This document shows positions 42,377 through 52,250 of a stretch of DNA of 64,000 nucleotides, piece by piece (the first letter of the stretch is position 1; each line of letters begins with the position of its first letter). The notes below the pieces were generated by a model that had not been told where the DNA came from, searched no databases, and saw only the letters and a list, made by a program, of their open reading frames with translations. A program made the translations under genes and the position numbers. The stretch is from contig NZ_CP064954.1 of NCBI RefSeq assembly GCF_011038655.2, forward strand, positions 806,001 to 870,000, in the 5' to 3' direction. This stretch comes from Corynebacterium lizhenjunii (GTDB lineage Bacteria; Actinomycetota; Actinomycetes; Mycobacteriales; Mycobacteriaceae).

Positions 42377-42448
42377 TTCCCCATGGTGTAATCGGCAACA
42401 CTACGGTTTTTGGTACCGTCATTCTAGGTTCGAGTCCTGGTGGGGAAG
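42377..42448 (+). tRNA. tRNA-Gln (anticodon TTG)
   Basis: The 72-nt sequence folds into a normal cloverleaf. The acceptor stem pairs TTCCCCA with TGGGGAA, the anticodon stem is ACGGT/ACCGT with loop TTTTGGT (anticodon TTG at 42410-42412), and the T arm contains GGTTCGAGTCC. It reads CAA. The 3' CCA is not encoded (GCA follows). TAATGT at 42349-42354 is a possible -10. It lies directly upstream of the TetR-mfd unit. Confidence 0.95.
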
Positions 42449-42475
42449 CAATGGGGGTGCGATAGTGTGGGACAC

Positions 42476-43084
42476 ATGGTTAGACAAAGGATGACCGGCC
42501 GGGAGCGCCGTGAGCAACTGATCTCTATTGGGCGCGCTGCATTTGCAGAGCTGGGGTTTGACGGTGCGAGTGTGGAAGAGATTGCCGCGCGCGCCCAAGT
42601 ATCTAAACCGGTGGTCTACGAGCACTTTGGCGGCAAGGAAGGCCTGTACGCGGTGGTGATCGACCGCGAAATGCTGGCCTTGGAAAAGCTGGTCACCGCT
42701 GCCTTGGAGTCCGGCTCCTGGCGCAGCCGCATAGAGCAGGTGACCCTGGCGCTGCTGACCTATGTGGAACAAGACACCGATGGCTTTGTCATTTTGGTGC
42801 GCGACTCCAAGCCCGGCAATCAGCGTAGTTACTCCACGCTGCTTAACACGGCGATTAACCAGGTCAGCCATATCTTGGCGGAGGCCTTTGCCCACCGGGG
42901 TCTGGACCAGGACTTGGCGGCGCTCTACGCGCAGGCGCTGGTGGGTACGGTGTCTATGACCGCCCAGTGGTGGCTGGACGTGCGCACTCCGGAGAAGGAA
43001 GTGGTGGCGGCGCACATTGTGAATCTGTGCTGGAATGGTCTTTCCGGTATGGAAACGAAACCCAAACTGAAAGGACAAGCATAA
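42476..43084 (+). CDS. TetR-family transcriptional regulator
   Basis: The 202-residue protein has a clear TetR helix-turn-helix: RREQLISIGRAAFAELGFDG, ASVEEIAARAQVSKPVVYEHFGGKEGLY (about 10-56). The C-terminal region is a conserved corynebacterial type with W-W-L-D-V near residue 163. ATG 42476 is preceded by TAGTGT (42463-42468) with a 7-nt gap, so it is leaderless. The next codon after its stop is the mfd ATG (TAAATG), so the two genes are coupled. A regulator in front of mfd is the usual corynebacterial order; its ligand is unknown. Confidence 0.92.
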   Translation: MVRQRMTGRERREQLISIGRAAFAELGFDGASVEEIAARAQVSKPVVYEHFGGKEGLYAVVIDREMLALEKLVTAALESGSWRSRIEQVTLALLTYVEQDTDGFVILVRDSKPGNQRSYSTLLNTAINQVSHILAEAFAHRGLDQDLAALYAQALVGTVSMTAQWWLDVRTPEKEVVAAHIVNLCWNGLSGMETKPKLKGQA

Positions 43085-46000
43085 ATGGCCACTCCAATGC
43101 TGGCGGGCTTGCTCAAGGTAGCGGCAACGGATCCCAAACTCAAGGGCTTGGTGGCACGGGTGGGGGAGCCTGAGCTCCACCTGACTGGCCTGGACCAGGC
43201 CCGCCCTTGGTCGATTGCCACCTTGGCGCATCACGCTCCGGTGCTGGTAGTCACCGCCACGGGCCGCGAGGCAGAGGACTTGGCCGCGGAGTTGGGGGCC
43301 ATGCTGGGCGATAAGGTGGCTCATTTCCCGTCCTGGGAGACCTTGCCGCATGAGCGTTTGAGCCCGGGGGTGGACATTGTGGGCAAGCGTGCCCGGGTGT
43401 TGGAGCAGCTCCCGCGGGTGGTGGTCACCGCGGCTCGCGGCTTTGCCCAGCCCATTTTGTCCCAGGTGGAGGGCCGCGCGCCGCTGTCGCTGGCCCAGGA
43501 CCAGGAGATTGAGCTGGAGCAGGTGATTGCCCAGCTGGAGTTTAAGGCCTACCGTCATGTGGATATGGTGGCCAAGCGTGGCGAATACGCTAATCGCGGC
43601 GGGATTATTGATATTTTTCCCACCACCTTGGACTACCCGGTGCGCGTGGAGTTTTGGGGGGATGAGATTAGTGATATTCGCCAGTTCTCGGTGGCGGACC
43701 AGCGCACTATCACCGAGATTGAGCTGGGTGCGGTGGATATTTTCCCTGCCCGGGAGTTGCCGATTACTCCGCAGGTGGCCGCTCGGGCTGGTCAGTTGGC
43801 CGCTGCACACACTGGCAATGCCGCGTTGCAGGAGCTTTTGACCAAGGTTTCCGAGCAGATTCCGGCCGATGGCATGGAGGCTCTGTTGCCCGTGCTTGCC
43901 GATGCCCCCTTAATCCCCCTGGTGGAATTTATGCCGCAGGATACCCACGTGGTGCTGGTGGCGCCAGAAAAGATTCGCACCCGTATTGCGGATTTGGAGT
44001 CTACGGATGCGGAGTTTTTGGCCGCCGGGTGGGAGGCTGCGGCGATGGGCGCTGATGGTCCGCTAGCTGGCCAGGGGCTCGATACCGCGGCTGCGAGTTA
44101 TCGTTCTTTTGAGTCCCTGCGCGCTACGTGTGCTCAGCACGGCTATGCGTGGTGGAACTTTTCCCCGCCGGGGATGGCGCTGGCCCAAGAAGACCTCGTG
44201 TTGCCGCTGGAGTTTGAGCACGGGCCCACCCCACGTGGTGATCTTAAAGAGATTGAATCCATGATGGCTCAGCTGTTGGCGCACACTCGCGATGGCGGTC
44301 GCGCAGCCTTCATCGCACCCGCCCAGGGGGCGATCAAGCGGATGGTGGAGCGCTTCCGCGAGCAAGGCATTCCCACTAAAGTGGCCACTCCCGGCTGGGA
44401 GCCCACCCCGGGCGAGGTCACCCTCTACCACGCCTTTTCCCACGCGGGGTTGGTTTTCCCCAAGGTGCGTAAACTCAAAGACGCCGCCGCGCTGCCGTTG
44501 GTGGTGATAACGGAGACTGACTTAACCGGCAATCGGGTGGGCGATATTACCGGTGCTAAGCGGCGTCCGGCTAAGCGGCGCAACCGGGTGGACCCCTTGG
44601 CGCTGAAGGCTGGGGATTTTGTGGTGCATGAGACCCACGGCATCGGCAAGTTTTTGAAGATGGCCGAGCGCACCATCCAAGCAGGAGAGGAAACCTCCCG
44701 GCGCGAATACATTGTGCTGGAGTATGCGCCGTCGAAGCGAGGGCAGCCAGGCGACCAGCTGTGGGTGCCCATGGATTCTTTGGATCTGCTGTCCAAGTAC
44801 ACCGGTGGGGAAGCGCCCCGGGTGTCCAAGATGGGCGGCAGTGACTGGAAGAACACCAAGAAGAAGGCGCGGGCGGCGGTGCGTGAAATCGCCGGTGAAC
44901 TCGTGGAACTCTACGCCAAGCGCCAGTCTGCACCCGGGCATGCATTTAGCCCGGATACCCCCTGGCAAGCGGAGATGGAAGATAACTTCCCCTATGTAGA
45001 GACCGAGGATCAGATGCTGGCCATCGACGCGGTAAAAGAGGACATGGAATCCAGCGTGCCCATGGACCGGGTGGTGGTGGGCGATGTGGGCTACGGCAAG
45101 ACGGAAGTGGCCGTGCGTGCGGCTTTCAAGGCCGTGCAGGACGGCACGCAGGTGGCCGTGCTGGTGCCCACTACGCTGTTGGCACAACAACACGCGGATA
45201 CCTTCCGCGAGCGTATGCAGGGCTTTCCGGTCAATATCCAGGTGCTCTCGCGCTTTAGCACGGCCAAGGAGGCCAAGGAGATTATCGCGGGCTTGGCCAG
45301 TGGGGAAGTAGATGTGGTGATCGGGACCCACCGGCTGCTGCAAACGGGCGTGCGGTGGAAGAACCTGGGCCTGGTGGTAGTCGACGAGGAACAGCGCTTT
45401 GGTGTGGAGCACAAAGAGCACATCAAGGCGCTCAAGGCCTCTGTGGATGTGCTAACCATGTCAGCGACCCCCATCCCGCGCACCCTGGAGATGTCCATGG
45501 CCGGGATCCGGGAGATGTCTACCATCCTGACCCCGCCAGAAGACCGCCACCCGGTGCTGACTTATGTTGGGGCCTATGAGGACAAGCAGGTAGCGGCATC
45601 TATTCGCCGGGAGCTGCTGCGCGATGGCCAGGTGTTCTTCATCCACAACAAGGTCGCCGATATTGAAAAGAAGGCCCGGGAGTTGCGGGAACTGGTGCCG
45701 GAGGCACGCATTGTGGTCGCACATGGGCAGATGCATGAGGACGTGCTAGAAAAGACTGTCCAGGGCTTCTGGGACCGGGAGTATGACGTGCTGGTGTGCA
45801 CCACCATCGTCGAAACCGGGCTGGATATTGCTAACGCTAATACTCTGATTGTGGAGAACGCCCACCACATGGGCTTGTCGCAGTTGCATCAGCTACGCGG
45901 GCGCGTGGGGCGCTCCCGGGAGCGTGGCTATGCCTACTTCCTCTACCCTAAGGGTGCGACCTTGACGGAGACTTCTTATGACCGCTTGGCCACCATTGCC

Positions 46001-46726
46001 CAGAATAATGATCTGGGTGCGGGCATGGCGGTGGCTATGAAGGATTTGGAGATGCGCGGTGCGGGCAATGTGTTGGGCGCCCAGCAATCGGGCCACATCG
46101 CCGGCGTGGGCTTTGACCTTTATGTCCGCCTGGTGGGCGAAGCCGTGGAGACCTTCAAAGCCATGGCCAAGGGGGAAATCCCTAAGGCCACGGATAATTC
46201 CCCGAAGGAGATCCGCATAGACCTTCCGGTCGATGCCCACATTCCGGAGGAATACATCAACGCGGAGCGCCTGCGCCTGGAGGTCTATCGGCAGCTGGCC
46301 GCCTCCAAAGAGGACGCTGACCTGCAAGCGATCGTAGAGGAGATGACGGACCGCTATGGTCCGGTGTCAGAACCTGTCGAGCGCCTATTGGCGGTGGCTC
46401 GGTTGCGCCACCAAGCGCGGCGTGCGGGAGTCTCTGACATCACGGTGCAGGGCTCGCGGATAAAGATTCACCCCGTGGAGCTGGCAGACTCTAAGCAGGT
46501 GCGTCTCAAGCGGCTGTATTCCGGAGCCACCTACCGGGCGGCCGCGCAGGCTATCCAGCTGCCTTTCCCCAAGGCGGGGCGCGGCATTAATGCCCCGCAA
46601 CTGCGTGATGAGGCTCTGCTGCAATGGGTGGCGGACTTTCTAAGCGACATGTTTGACCTGGACCGCGTGACCGTGGGCAGCGTAGAAGCTGCCCGCCCGC
46701 GGAAGGTGTTTTCTGTCAGCGAGTAG
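43085..46726 (+). CDS. mfd: Transcription-repair coupling factor
   Basis: The 1213-residue protein is a complete Mfd. It has UvrB-like N-terminal domains, the RNA-polymerase-interacting CarD-like domain (DPLALKAGDFVVHETHGIGK, about 500-520), and the RecG-like translocase with Walker A GDVGYGKTEVA (about 663-673) and DEEQRFGV. Downstream are the SATPIPRTL motif, the RGRVGRS motif, and the C-terminal TRCF domain. It removes stalled RNA polymerase and recruits UvrA. The stop codon begins a 16-bp tandem repeat. It carries an exact copy of the dispersed motif at 43895. Confidence 0.97.
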   Translation: MATPMLAGLLKVAATDPKLKGLVARVGEPELHLTGLDQARPWSIATLAHHAPVLVVTATGREAEDLAAELGAMLGDKVAHFPSWETLPHERLSPGVDIVGKRARVLEQLPRVVVTAARGFAQPILSQVEGRAPLSLAQDQEIELEQVIAQLEFKAYRHVDMVAKRGEYANRGGIIDIFPTTLDYPVRVEFWGDEISDIRQFSVADQRTITEIELGAVDIFPARELPITPQVAARAGQLAAAHTGNAALQELLTKVSEQIPADGMEALLPVLADAPLIPLVEFMPQDTHVVLVAPEKIRTRIADLESTDAEFLAAGWEAAAMGADGPLAGQGLDTAAASYRSFESLRATCAQHGYAWWNFSPPGMALAQEDLVLPLEFEHGPTPRGDLKEIESMMAQLLAHTRDGGRAAFIAPAQGAIKRMVERFREQGIPTKVATPGWEPTPGEVTLYHAFSHAGLVFPKVRKLKDAAALPLVVITETDLTGNRVGDITGAKRRPAKRRNRVDPLALKAGDFVVHETHGIGKFLKMAERTIQAGEETSRREYIVLEYAPSKRGQPGDQLWVPMDSLDLLSKYTGGEAPRVSKMGGSDWKNTKKKARAAVREIAGELVELYAKRQSAPGHAFSPDTPWQAEMEDNFPYVETEDQMLAIDAVKEDMESSVPMDRVVVGDVGYGKTEVAVRAAFKAVQDGTQVAVLVPTTLLAQQHADTFRERMQGFPVNIQVLSRFSTAKEAKEIIAGLASGEVDVVIGTHRLLQTGVRWKNLGLVVVDEEQRFGVEHKEHIKALKASVDVLTMSATPIPRTLEMSMAGIREMSTILTPPEDRHPVLTYVGAYEDKQVAASIRRELLRDGQVFFIHNKVADIEKKARELRELVPEARIVVAHGQMHEDVLEKTVQGFWDREYDVLVCTTIVETGLDIANANTLIVENAHHMGLSQLHQLRGRVGRSRERGYAYFLYPKGATLTETSYDRLATIAQNNDLGAGMAVAMKDLEMRGAGNVLGAQQSGHIAGVGFDLYVRLVGEAVETFKAMAKGEIPKATDNSPKEIRIDLPVDAHIPEEYINAERLRLEVYRQLAASKEDADLQAIVEEMTDRYGPVSEPVERLLAVARLRHQARRAGVSDITVQGSRIKIHPVELADSKQVRLKRLYSGATYRAAAQAIQLPFPKAGRGINAPQLRDEALLQWVADFLSDMFDLDRVTVGSVEAARPRKVFSVSE
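43895..43909 (-). repeat. Copy of dispersed motif GGGGGCATCGGCAAG
   Basis: Exact 15/15 on the minus strand; mfd reads L-A-D-A-P. Confidence 0.55.
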
Positions 46727-46785
46727 CTCTAGAAAGCAGTGGCTCTAGCAAGCAGTGGCTCTAGAAAACAGTAGCTCTAGAAAGC
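46722..46785. repeat. 16-bp tandem repeat, 4 copies, starting at the mfd stop codon
   Basis: Units AGTAGCTCTAGAAAGC (46722), AGTGGCTCTAGCAAGC (46738), AGTGGCTCTAGAAAAC (46754) and AGTAGCTCTAGAAAGC (46770). The first contains the TAG of mfd; the first and last are identical. Confidence 0.97.
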
Positions 46786-46800
46786 CCACGCTTTCTAGAG
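46775..46800. terminator. Hairpin between mfd and the APC transporter (convergent)
   Basis: A perfect 11-bp stem, CTCTAGAAAGC (46775-46785) and GCTTTCTAGAG (46790-46800), with loop CCAC. No T tract follows on either strand, but the position between convergent genes suggests a transcript-end hairpin. The left arm belongs to the 16-bp repeat and the right arm contains the transporter stop codon. Confidence 0.55.
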
Positions 46801-48252
46801 CGCTAGCTCGCCGGTGGCAATACCCCACACCGCAGCAATGGCGCCGGCAAAGACCAGGGCCACTACGCACCATTCGAAGGCGTTGAATACCCGCTCCTTC
46901 TTAGAGAGACGAGTGGCCACATAGGGCACCATGCCGGGGATAATGGCCAAGGCCCCCAAGAGCACATAGACGGGGTCCGCGGCGTAGATAAGCCACAGTG
47001 AGTAGACAAAAGCGGCCGCAGCGATGAACAGATGGCGGCGGTTATCGCGCGCCGAAATTTCTGGTCCACTTATATCAAAGCGGGCCTCCGCCCGGGACAG
47101 CCCCTTGCCGCGGGCGGCTAAAAGCAGCAGGTAGAGCGCGGAGAAAATGTAGGGCAGCAGGTACATGATGGTGGCTAGCTGCACCATGGCGTTATAAGAG
47201 GTCTCATTGATAAAGAAGACCAGCACGAAGATTTGGATAGCTACCGTGGAAATCAGCTGCGCCACCCAGGGAGCACCGGCGACATTGATGGTGCCGATGC
47301 GCCGCGGCAGCAAGCCATCGACGGCCATGAGCACAATTGGCTCCGCGCACAACATCTGCCAGGACACGTAGGCACCCAGTACAGATAGGCACAGGCCCAA
47401 GGAGATTAACGCCCCGCCCCAGGGGCCCACTACTTCCGTGAGCACCGAAGCCATGGAATTATCCGGCAGCGCGGCCAGTTGCTCCTGGCTGAGCACACCG
47501 AAAGACAGCGTGGAGACTGACACCAACAAGGCCAGCACGCTAATAAACCCAATAACCGTGGCGCGGCCAACATCGCTGCGGGTGCGCGCCTGCTTGGAAT
47601 AGACGGAGGCACCCTCGACACCGATAAAGACCCACACGGTAAACAGCATGATGCCCTGGACCTGCTCAAACAGGCTGGCCTCTACCGTGCGCCCCCAAAA
47701 GTCCAGGGTGAAGGTATCCCAACTAAAGCCCAGGAAGGCCACCAGAACTATAAAGGCCAGAATCGGGACTATCTTGGCTACAGAAGTCACCATGTTCATT
47801 ATCGCTGCCTGTTTAATCCCGCGGGCCAATACCGCAAAAATGGTCCAGGACAACGCAGAAACCGCTAGTGCGGACAGCCAGCGGTGCTCGAAAACCGGCA
47901 CATAGTGCCCGACGGTGTTAAAGAAGAGCGTGGCGTATCCCACCTGGGCCATCACGGAGCCCAGCCAATAACCCCACCCTGCCGTAAAGCCGATGAAGTC
48001 GCCCAAGCCCGCGCGCACATAGGAATACACCCCGGAGTCCAGGTGGGGTTTGCGGTGGGCCAAAATGTGGAACACAAAGGCCACTGACAGCATGCCTACC
48101 CCGGCAATGGCCCAGCCGATGAGCATGGCCCCCGGCCCCGCCACTGACGCAATGTTTTGCGGGAGAGAAAAGATGCCTGCACCCACTGTAGACCCGATGA
48201 TGAGAGCGACGAGCGTCCAGACGGTAACCGAGTGTGAGCGCGTTTCATTCAT
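46795..48252 (-). CDS. APC-family basic amino acid / polyamine transporter (LysI/ArcD-like)
   Basis: The 485-residue protein has about 12-13 transmembrane helices and the APC start LVALIIGSTVGAGIFSLPQNIA (helix 1 with the GSTVGAGIFSLP substrate motif) typical of arginine/ornithine antiporters and the corynebacterial lysine permease LysI. Basic amino acids are the likely substrate. I chose ATG 48252 because TATTTT (48260-48265) lies 7 nt upstream; an in-frame GTG at 48303 would add 17 residues but has no ribosome-binding site. It is divergent from mazG. Confidence 0.88.
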   Translation of the reverse strand: MNETRSHSVTVWTLVALIIGSTVGAGIFSLPQNIASVAGPGAMLIGWAIAGVGMLSVAFVFHILAHRKPHLDSGVYSYVRAGLGDFIGFTAGWGYWLGSVMAQVGYATLFFNTVGHYVPVFEHRWLSALAVSALSWTIFAVLARGIKQAAIMNMVTSVAKIVPILAFIVLVAFLGFSWDTFTLDFWGRTVEASLFEQVQGIMLFTVWVFIGVEGASVYSKQARTRSDVGRATVIGFISVLALLVSVSTLSFGVLSQEQLAALPDNSMASVLTEVVGPWGGALISLGLCLSVLGAYVSWQMLCAEPIVLMAVDGLLPRRIGTINVAGAPWVAQLISTVAIQIFVLVFFINETSYNAMVQLATIMYLLPYIFSALYLLLLAARGKGLSRAEARFDISGPEISARDNRRHLFIAAAAFVYSLWLIYAADPVYVLLGALAIIPGMVPYVATRLSKKERVFNAFEWCVVALVFAGAIAAVWGIATGELAL

Positions 48253-48307
48253 TCGCATAAAAATACCGGCTGACGCGGCAGGATAGGAAACCAGCCGGGC
48301 CACTATT

Positions 48308-48313
48308 TAGACT
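48308..48313 (+). promoter_or_regulatory. -10 hexamer TAGACT, leaderless start of mazG
   Basis: TAGACT followed by 7 nt and ATG 48321. No Shine-Dalgarno site at a workable distance. Confidence 0.5.
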
Positions 48314-48320
48314 GGAGCCC

Positions 48321-48932
48321 ATGACTGTAGTGCTGCTTGACCCTCGCTGGCCCACGCTGATCCCGTTGGAGGCGTATAGCCGGGTCGCGCACCCAATTAG
48401 TTATTCCGGGGAAGTGCCGGTGGCAGTGCGCTGGAACTTCGGTGACCTCATCAGCGCACAGTGCCCACGGGGCATCGGCACGGTGCTAAGCACTGATGCC
48501 AACGACGCAGAAGTACAGCGCCGTCAGGCAGCGGGGGAGGAGGTCATCGAGGCACCCTCGCGCCGGGACCCGGTATGGCAGGCACAGCAGACCATGCAGC
48601 GTGCGCGCGACATCGGCGAGTGGGAGATGTCGCAGACTCATGCCACGCTTTTGCCGTATCTGGAGGAGGAAGCCGGGGAGTTCGCCCAAGCGGTACGCCT
48701 TGGTGCTGACGATGCCGCCTTGTGCCAGGAACTGGGGGATGTCCTGCTCCAAGTACTCTTTCATGCTGAGATTGCCTCACGCCGGGGTGCTTTTGACTTT
48801 GCCGCGGTGGCGCAGTCCTTTGTAGACAAGATGCGCGCGCGGGCGCCGTATCTCTTCGACGGCTCTACGGCGGTGGTGCCCACGGAGGTACAGGAGAGCC
48901 TGTGGCAGGCCGCAAAGGCTGGGCAGCGCTAA
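48321..48932 (+). CDS. mazG: MazG-family nucleotide pyrophosphohydrolase
   Basis: The 203-residue protein has a MazG helical domain with the metal-binding EEEAGEF (about 114-120) and ELGDVLLQVLFHAEIASRRG (about 134-153). The first 75 residues are not conserved in MazG and carry an SAM-methylase-like or unknown segment. MazG hydrolyses (d)NTPs or alarmones to monophosphates. It is followed by the transglycosylase gene after 3 bp. Corynebacterial MazG proteins are shorter than the 260-residue E. coli type. Confidence 0.85.
   Translation: MTVVLLDPRWPTLIPLEAYSRVAHPISYSGEVPVAVRWNFGDLISAQCPRGIGTVLSTDANDAEVQRRQAAGEEVIEAPSRRDPVWQAQQTMQRARDIGEWEMSQTHATLLPYLEEEAGEFAQAVRLGADDAALCQELGDVLLQVLFHAEIASRRGAFDFAAVAQSFVDKMRARAPYLFDGSTAVVPTEVQESLWQAAKAGQR
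48469..48480 (+). repeat. Copy of dispersed motif GGGGCATCGGCA
   Basis: 12/12 core; mazG reads R-G-I-G-T. Confidence 0.45.
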
Positions 48933-48935
48933 AGT

Positions 48936-49658
48936 ATGGGCCGCTTCTTTGTCCGGCTAGGTTGCGACACGGTGGTGGCCGTGGTGCTCATTGTTGCTCT
49001 GGTGGCGTGGGCGTTGTCCTTCTTCCACGTGCCGCCGCCCACCCGACAGCTCCAGCCGGTGTCTGAGCAGGTCCCGCCGGCGGCGGGCGCAGCAGTTGTG
49101 GACCAGGAAGCCCTCGGTGAGCTGGCTGGGTCCATGGACGTCGATGTCAAGGCCCTGCGCGCCTATATTGCTGCCGAGGACCATGCGCGGCAGGCGTGGC
49201 CGGGCTGCGGCCTGCGGTGGAATACCCTGGCCGGCATTGGCTGGGTGGAGACCCGGCACGGTACTTACGGCGGTAATTGGTTTAAGCCTTCCCACTTGGA
49301 TGATTTTGGGGTGGCCACCCCGCCGATAGTGGGCATTGCCCTCGATGGTACTAATGGCACCGCGCGCATTGCTGACACCGACGGCGGGGTGCTGGACGGT
49401 GACGCCGAATTTGACCGTGCTATGGGGCCCATGCAGTTTATTCCTACCTCCTGGGAGCGCTACGGCGCTGGAAATCCGCAAAACATTGCCGATGCCGCCG
49501 TCGCCGCAGCCAATCTTTTATGTTCCGGTGGCCGGGACATGAGCACCGAAGAGGGCTGGTTGGAGGCCATTTATTCCTACAATCATTCCCGCGATTACGT
49601 CAGCCGGGTGGCCCGCGCGGCCAATTCCTATGCGCTGGAGCAACCGGCGGTCTCCTAA
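48936..49658 (+). CDS. Lytic transglycosylase (membrane-anchored, SLT-like)
   Basis: The 240-residue protein has an N-terminal membrane anchor (about 10-30, TVVAVVLIVALVAWALSFF), a short linker, and a lysozyme-like domain. Landmarks are the catalytic Glu in LAGIGWVETRHGTYGGNW (about residue 106), GPMQFIPTSWERYG (165-178) and AIYSYNHSRDYVSRV near the end. It cleaves peptidoglycan at the outer face of the membrane. It begins 3 bp after mazG, so the genes are co-transcribed. A 36-bp repeat begins at its stop codon. Confidence 0.9.
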   Translation: MGRFFVRLGCDTVVAVVLIVALVAWALSFFHVPPPTRQLQPVSEQVPPAAGAAVVDQEALGELAGSMDVDVKALRAYIAAEDHARQAWPGCGLRWNTLAGIGWVETRHGTYGGNWFKPSHLDDFGVATPPIVGIALDGTNGTARIADTDGGVLDGDAEFDRAMGPMQFIPTSWERYGAGNPQNIADAAVAAANLLCSGGRDMSTEEGWLEAIYSYNHSRDYVSRVARAANSYALEQPAVS

Positions 49659-49760
49659 CCGGCGCTTGTCTTGGCGCCTTGGCCGACGGCTCAACTGGCG
49701 TTTGGCTTGGGGCCGTGGCCGAAGGCTCAACTGGCGTGCTGAGCGGCGCAGCGGCTGGCG
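49656..49760. repeat. 36-bp tandem repeat, nearly 3 copies, starting at the transglycosylase stop
   Basis: Copies start at 49656 (TAACCGGCGCTTGTCTTGGC), 49692 (CAACTGGCGTTTGGCTTGGG) and 49728 (CAACTGGCGTGCTGAGCGGC). The first begins with the TAA stop codon. CAACCGGCGG occurs once more just before, in the coding end. Confidence 0.9.
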
Positions 49761-49865
49761 CGGGTGTGACTTAGAGCAAGTGTGACGTTGTCCTTTTTTA
49801 CCCCTGTGGGCCCCACGGGGATAGAAAATCTGGGAGAATCGGCAGAGGAATTGACCCCGGATTAG

Positions 49866-51158
<1,293 letters not shown>

Positions 51159-51182
51159 GGGTACCTGCTAATATAGGTCCCT

Positions 51183-51668
51183 ATGGCACAGGAGCGTAAA
51201 GCAAGGAAGTTTCACCGGAATACTGTTCCGGTGGCTTCGCGTGCCGCAGACCGGGTGGTAGAGCCCGCGCGGCCCGCACAGCGCTCCCGCTTGGACATGG
51301 CCGGGGTGGCCGTGATCGTCGCTTCCATTGTGATGGTGATGGTGACTATCGCGGTGCCGCTCAACAACTTCTATTCGGGTAATGCTGAGCTTGCCCGGCT
51401 GGAAGAGTCCATCAGCGCTAAGGCCGCGGAGAAGGAGCGGCTGCTAGAGGAGATAGATAAATATGAGTCTTCTTCTTATATAGAGCAGGAGGCGCGGCGG
51501 CGGCTGGGCGTGGTAAAGCCGGGTGAGACCGCCTACCGTATCCTGGATCCGCAGATGACTCAGGGGGATACGCTGACTACGGAAAAGCGCGAGGAGCAGG
51601 ATACTCGCGTGTGGTATGAGGTCTTGTGGGACTCCGTGGCTACTGCGCCGGAGTCTATGACACAATGA
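51183..51668 (+). CDS. FtsB/DivIC-family septum formation protein
   Basis: The 161-residue protein has a basic N-terminal tail, one transmembrane helix (about 38-60, GVAVIVASIVMVMVTIAVPL) and a coiled coil (ELARLEESISAKAAEKERLLEEID), then YIEQEARRRLGVVKPGE, the hallmark of FtsB/DivIC. It would bind FtsL and FtsQ in the divisome. ATG 51183 is preceded by TAATAT (51169-51174) with an 8-nt gap, so it is leaderless. The order eno, ftsB-like, DUF501, ppx is conserved in actinobacteria. Confidence 0.93.
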   Translation: MAQERKARKFHRNTVPVASRAADRVVEPARPAQRSRLDMAGVAVIVASIVMVMVTIAVPLNNFYSGNAELARLEESISAKAAEKERLLEEIDKYESSSYIEQEARRRLGVVKPGETAYRILDPQMTQGDTLTTEKREEQDTRVWYEVLWDSVATAPESMTQ

Positions 51669-51672
51669 GTGC

Positions 51673-52233
51673 ATGACGCAGCAGCGAGCAGAAGAAGACT
51701 CTCAGTTTCAAGCAGATCTGGAAATTGTTAAAGAACAACTTGGCAGGCCCGCCCGTGGGGTAGTGGCTATCGCCTACCGCACCCCGGATGGGCAGCCCGC
51801 GGTGGTTAAGACCGCACCGAAGCTTCCCGATGGCACACCGTTTCCCACCCTGTACTACCTTACGGATCCGCGGCTGACGGCGGAGGCCTCTCGGCTAGAG
51901 GTCGCGCATGTGATGAAGTGGATGGAGTCCCGCCTGGCGCAGGATGAGGAGTTGGCGGCTGATTACCTCCGCGCGCACGAGTATTTCCTGGCCAAGCGCA
52001 ATGAGATGGAGGATTTAGGCACCACATTCTCCGGCGGGGGTATGCCGGATCGCGTCAAGTGCTTACACGTGTTGATTGCCTACGCGCTGGCGGAGGGCCC
52101 GCAACATTTCCGGTTGGGCACCGAGGCGGTGGCTCTGGCCGCTGAGCACGGCAACTTGCGCGGTAGCGCCATCCCGCAGGATTGGCCCAGCGTGGAGGAA
52201 CTGGGTATCGACATGGCGCAGTTTAGCTTCTAG
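51673..52233 (+). CDS. DUF501 protein
   Basis: The 186-residue cytoplasmic protein matches DUF501: QLGRPARGVVAIAYRTPDG, PFPTLYYLTDPRLTAEASRLEV, and the GGMPDRVKCLHVLIAYALAEG block (about 126-146) with a conserved Cys and His. Function unknown. It starts 4 bp after the FtsB-like stop and precedes ppx by 17 bp, so it is in the same operon. Confidence 0.92.
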   Translation: MTQQRAEEDSQFQADLEIVKEQLGRPARGVVAIAYRTPDGQPAVVKTAPKLPDGTPFPTLYYLTDPRLTAEASRLEVAHVMKWMESRLAQDEELAADYLRAHEYFLAKRNEMEDLGTTFSGGGMPDRVKCLHVLIAYALAEGPQHFRLGTEAVALAAEHGNLRGSAIPQDWPSVEELGIDMAQFSF

Positions 52234-52250
52234 GTCTGGAAGGAAACCTT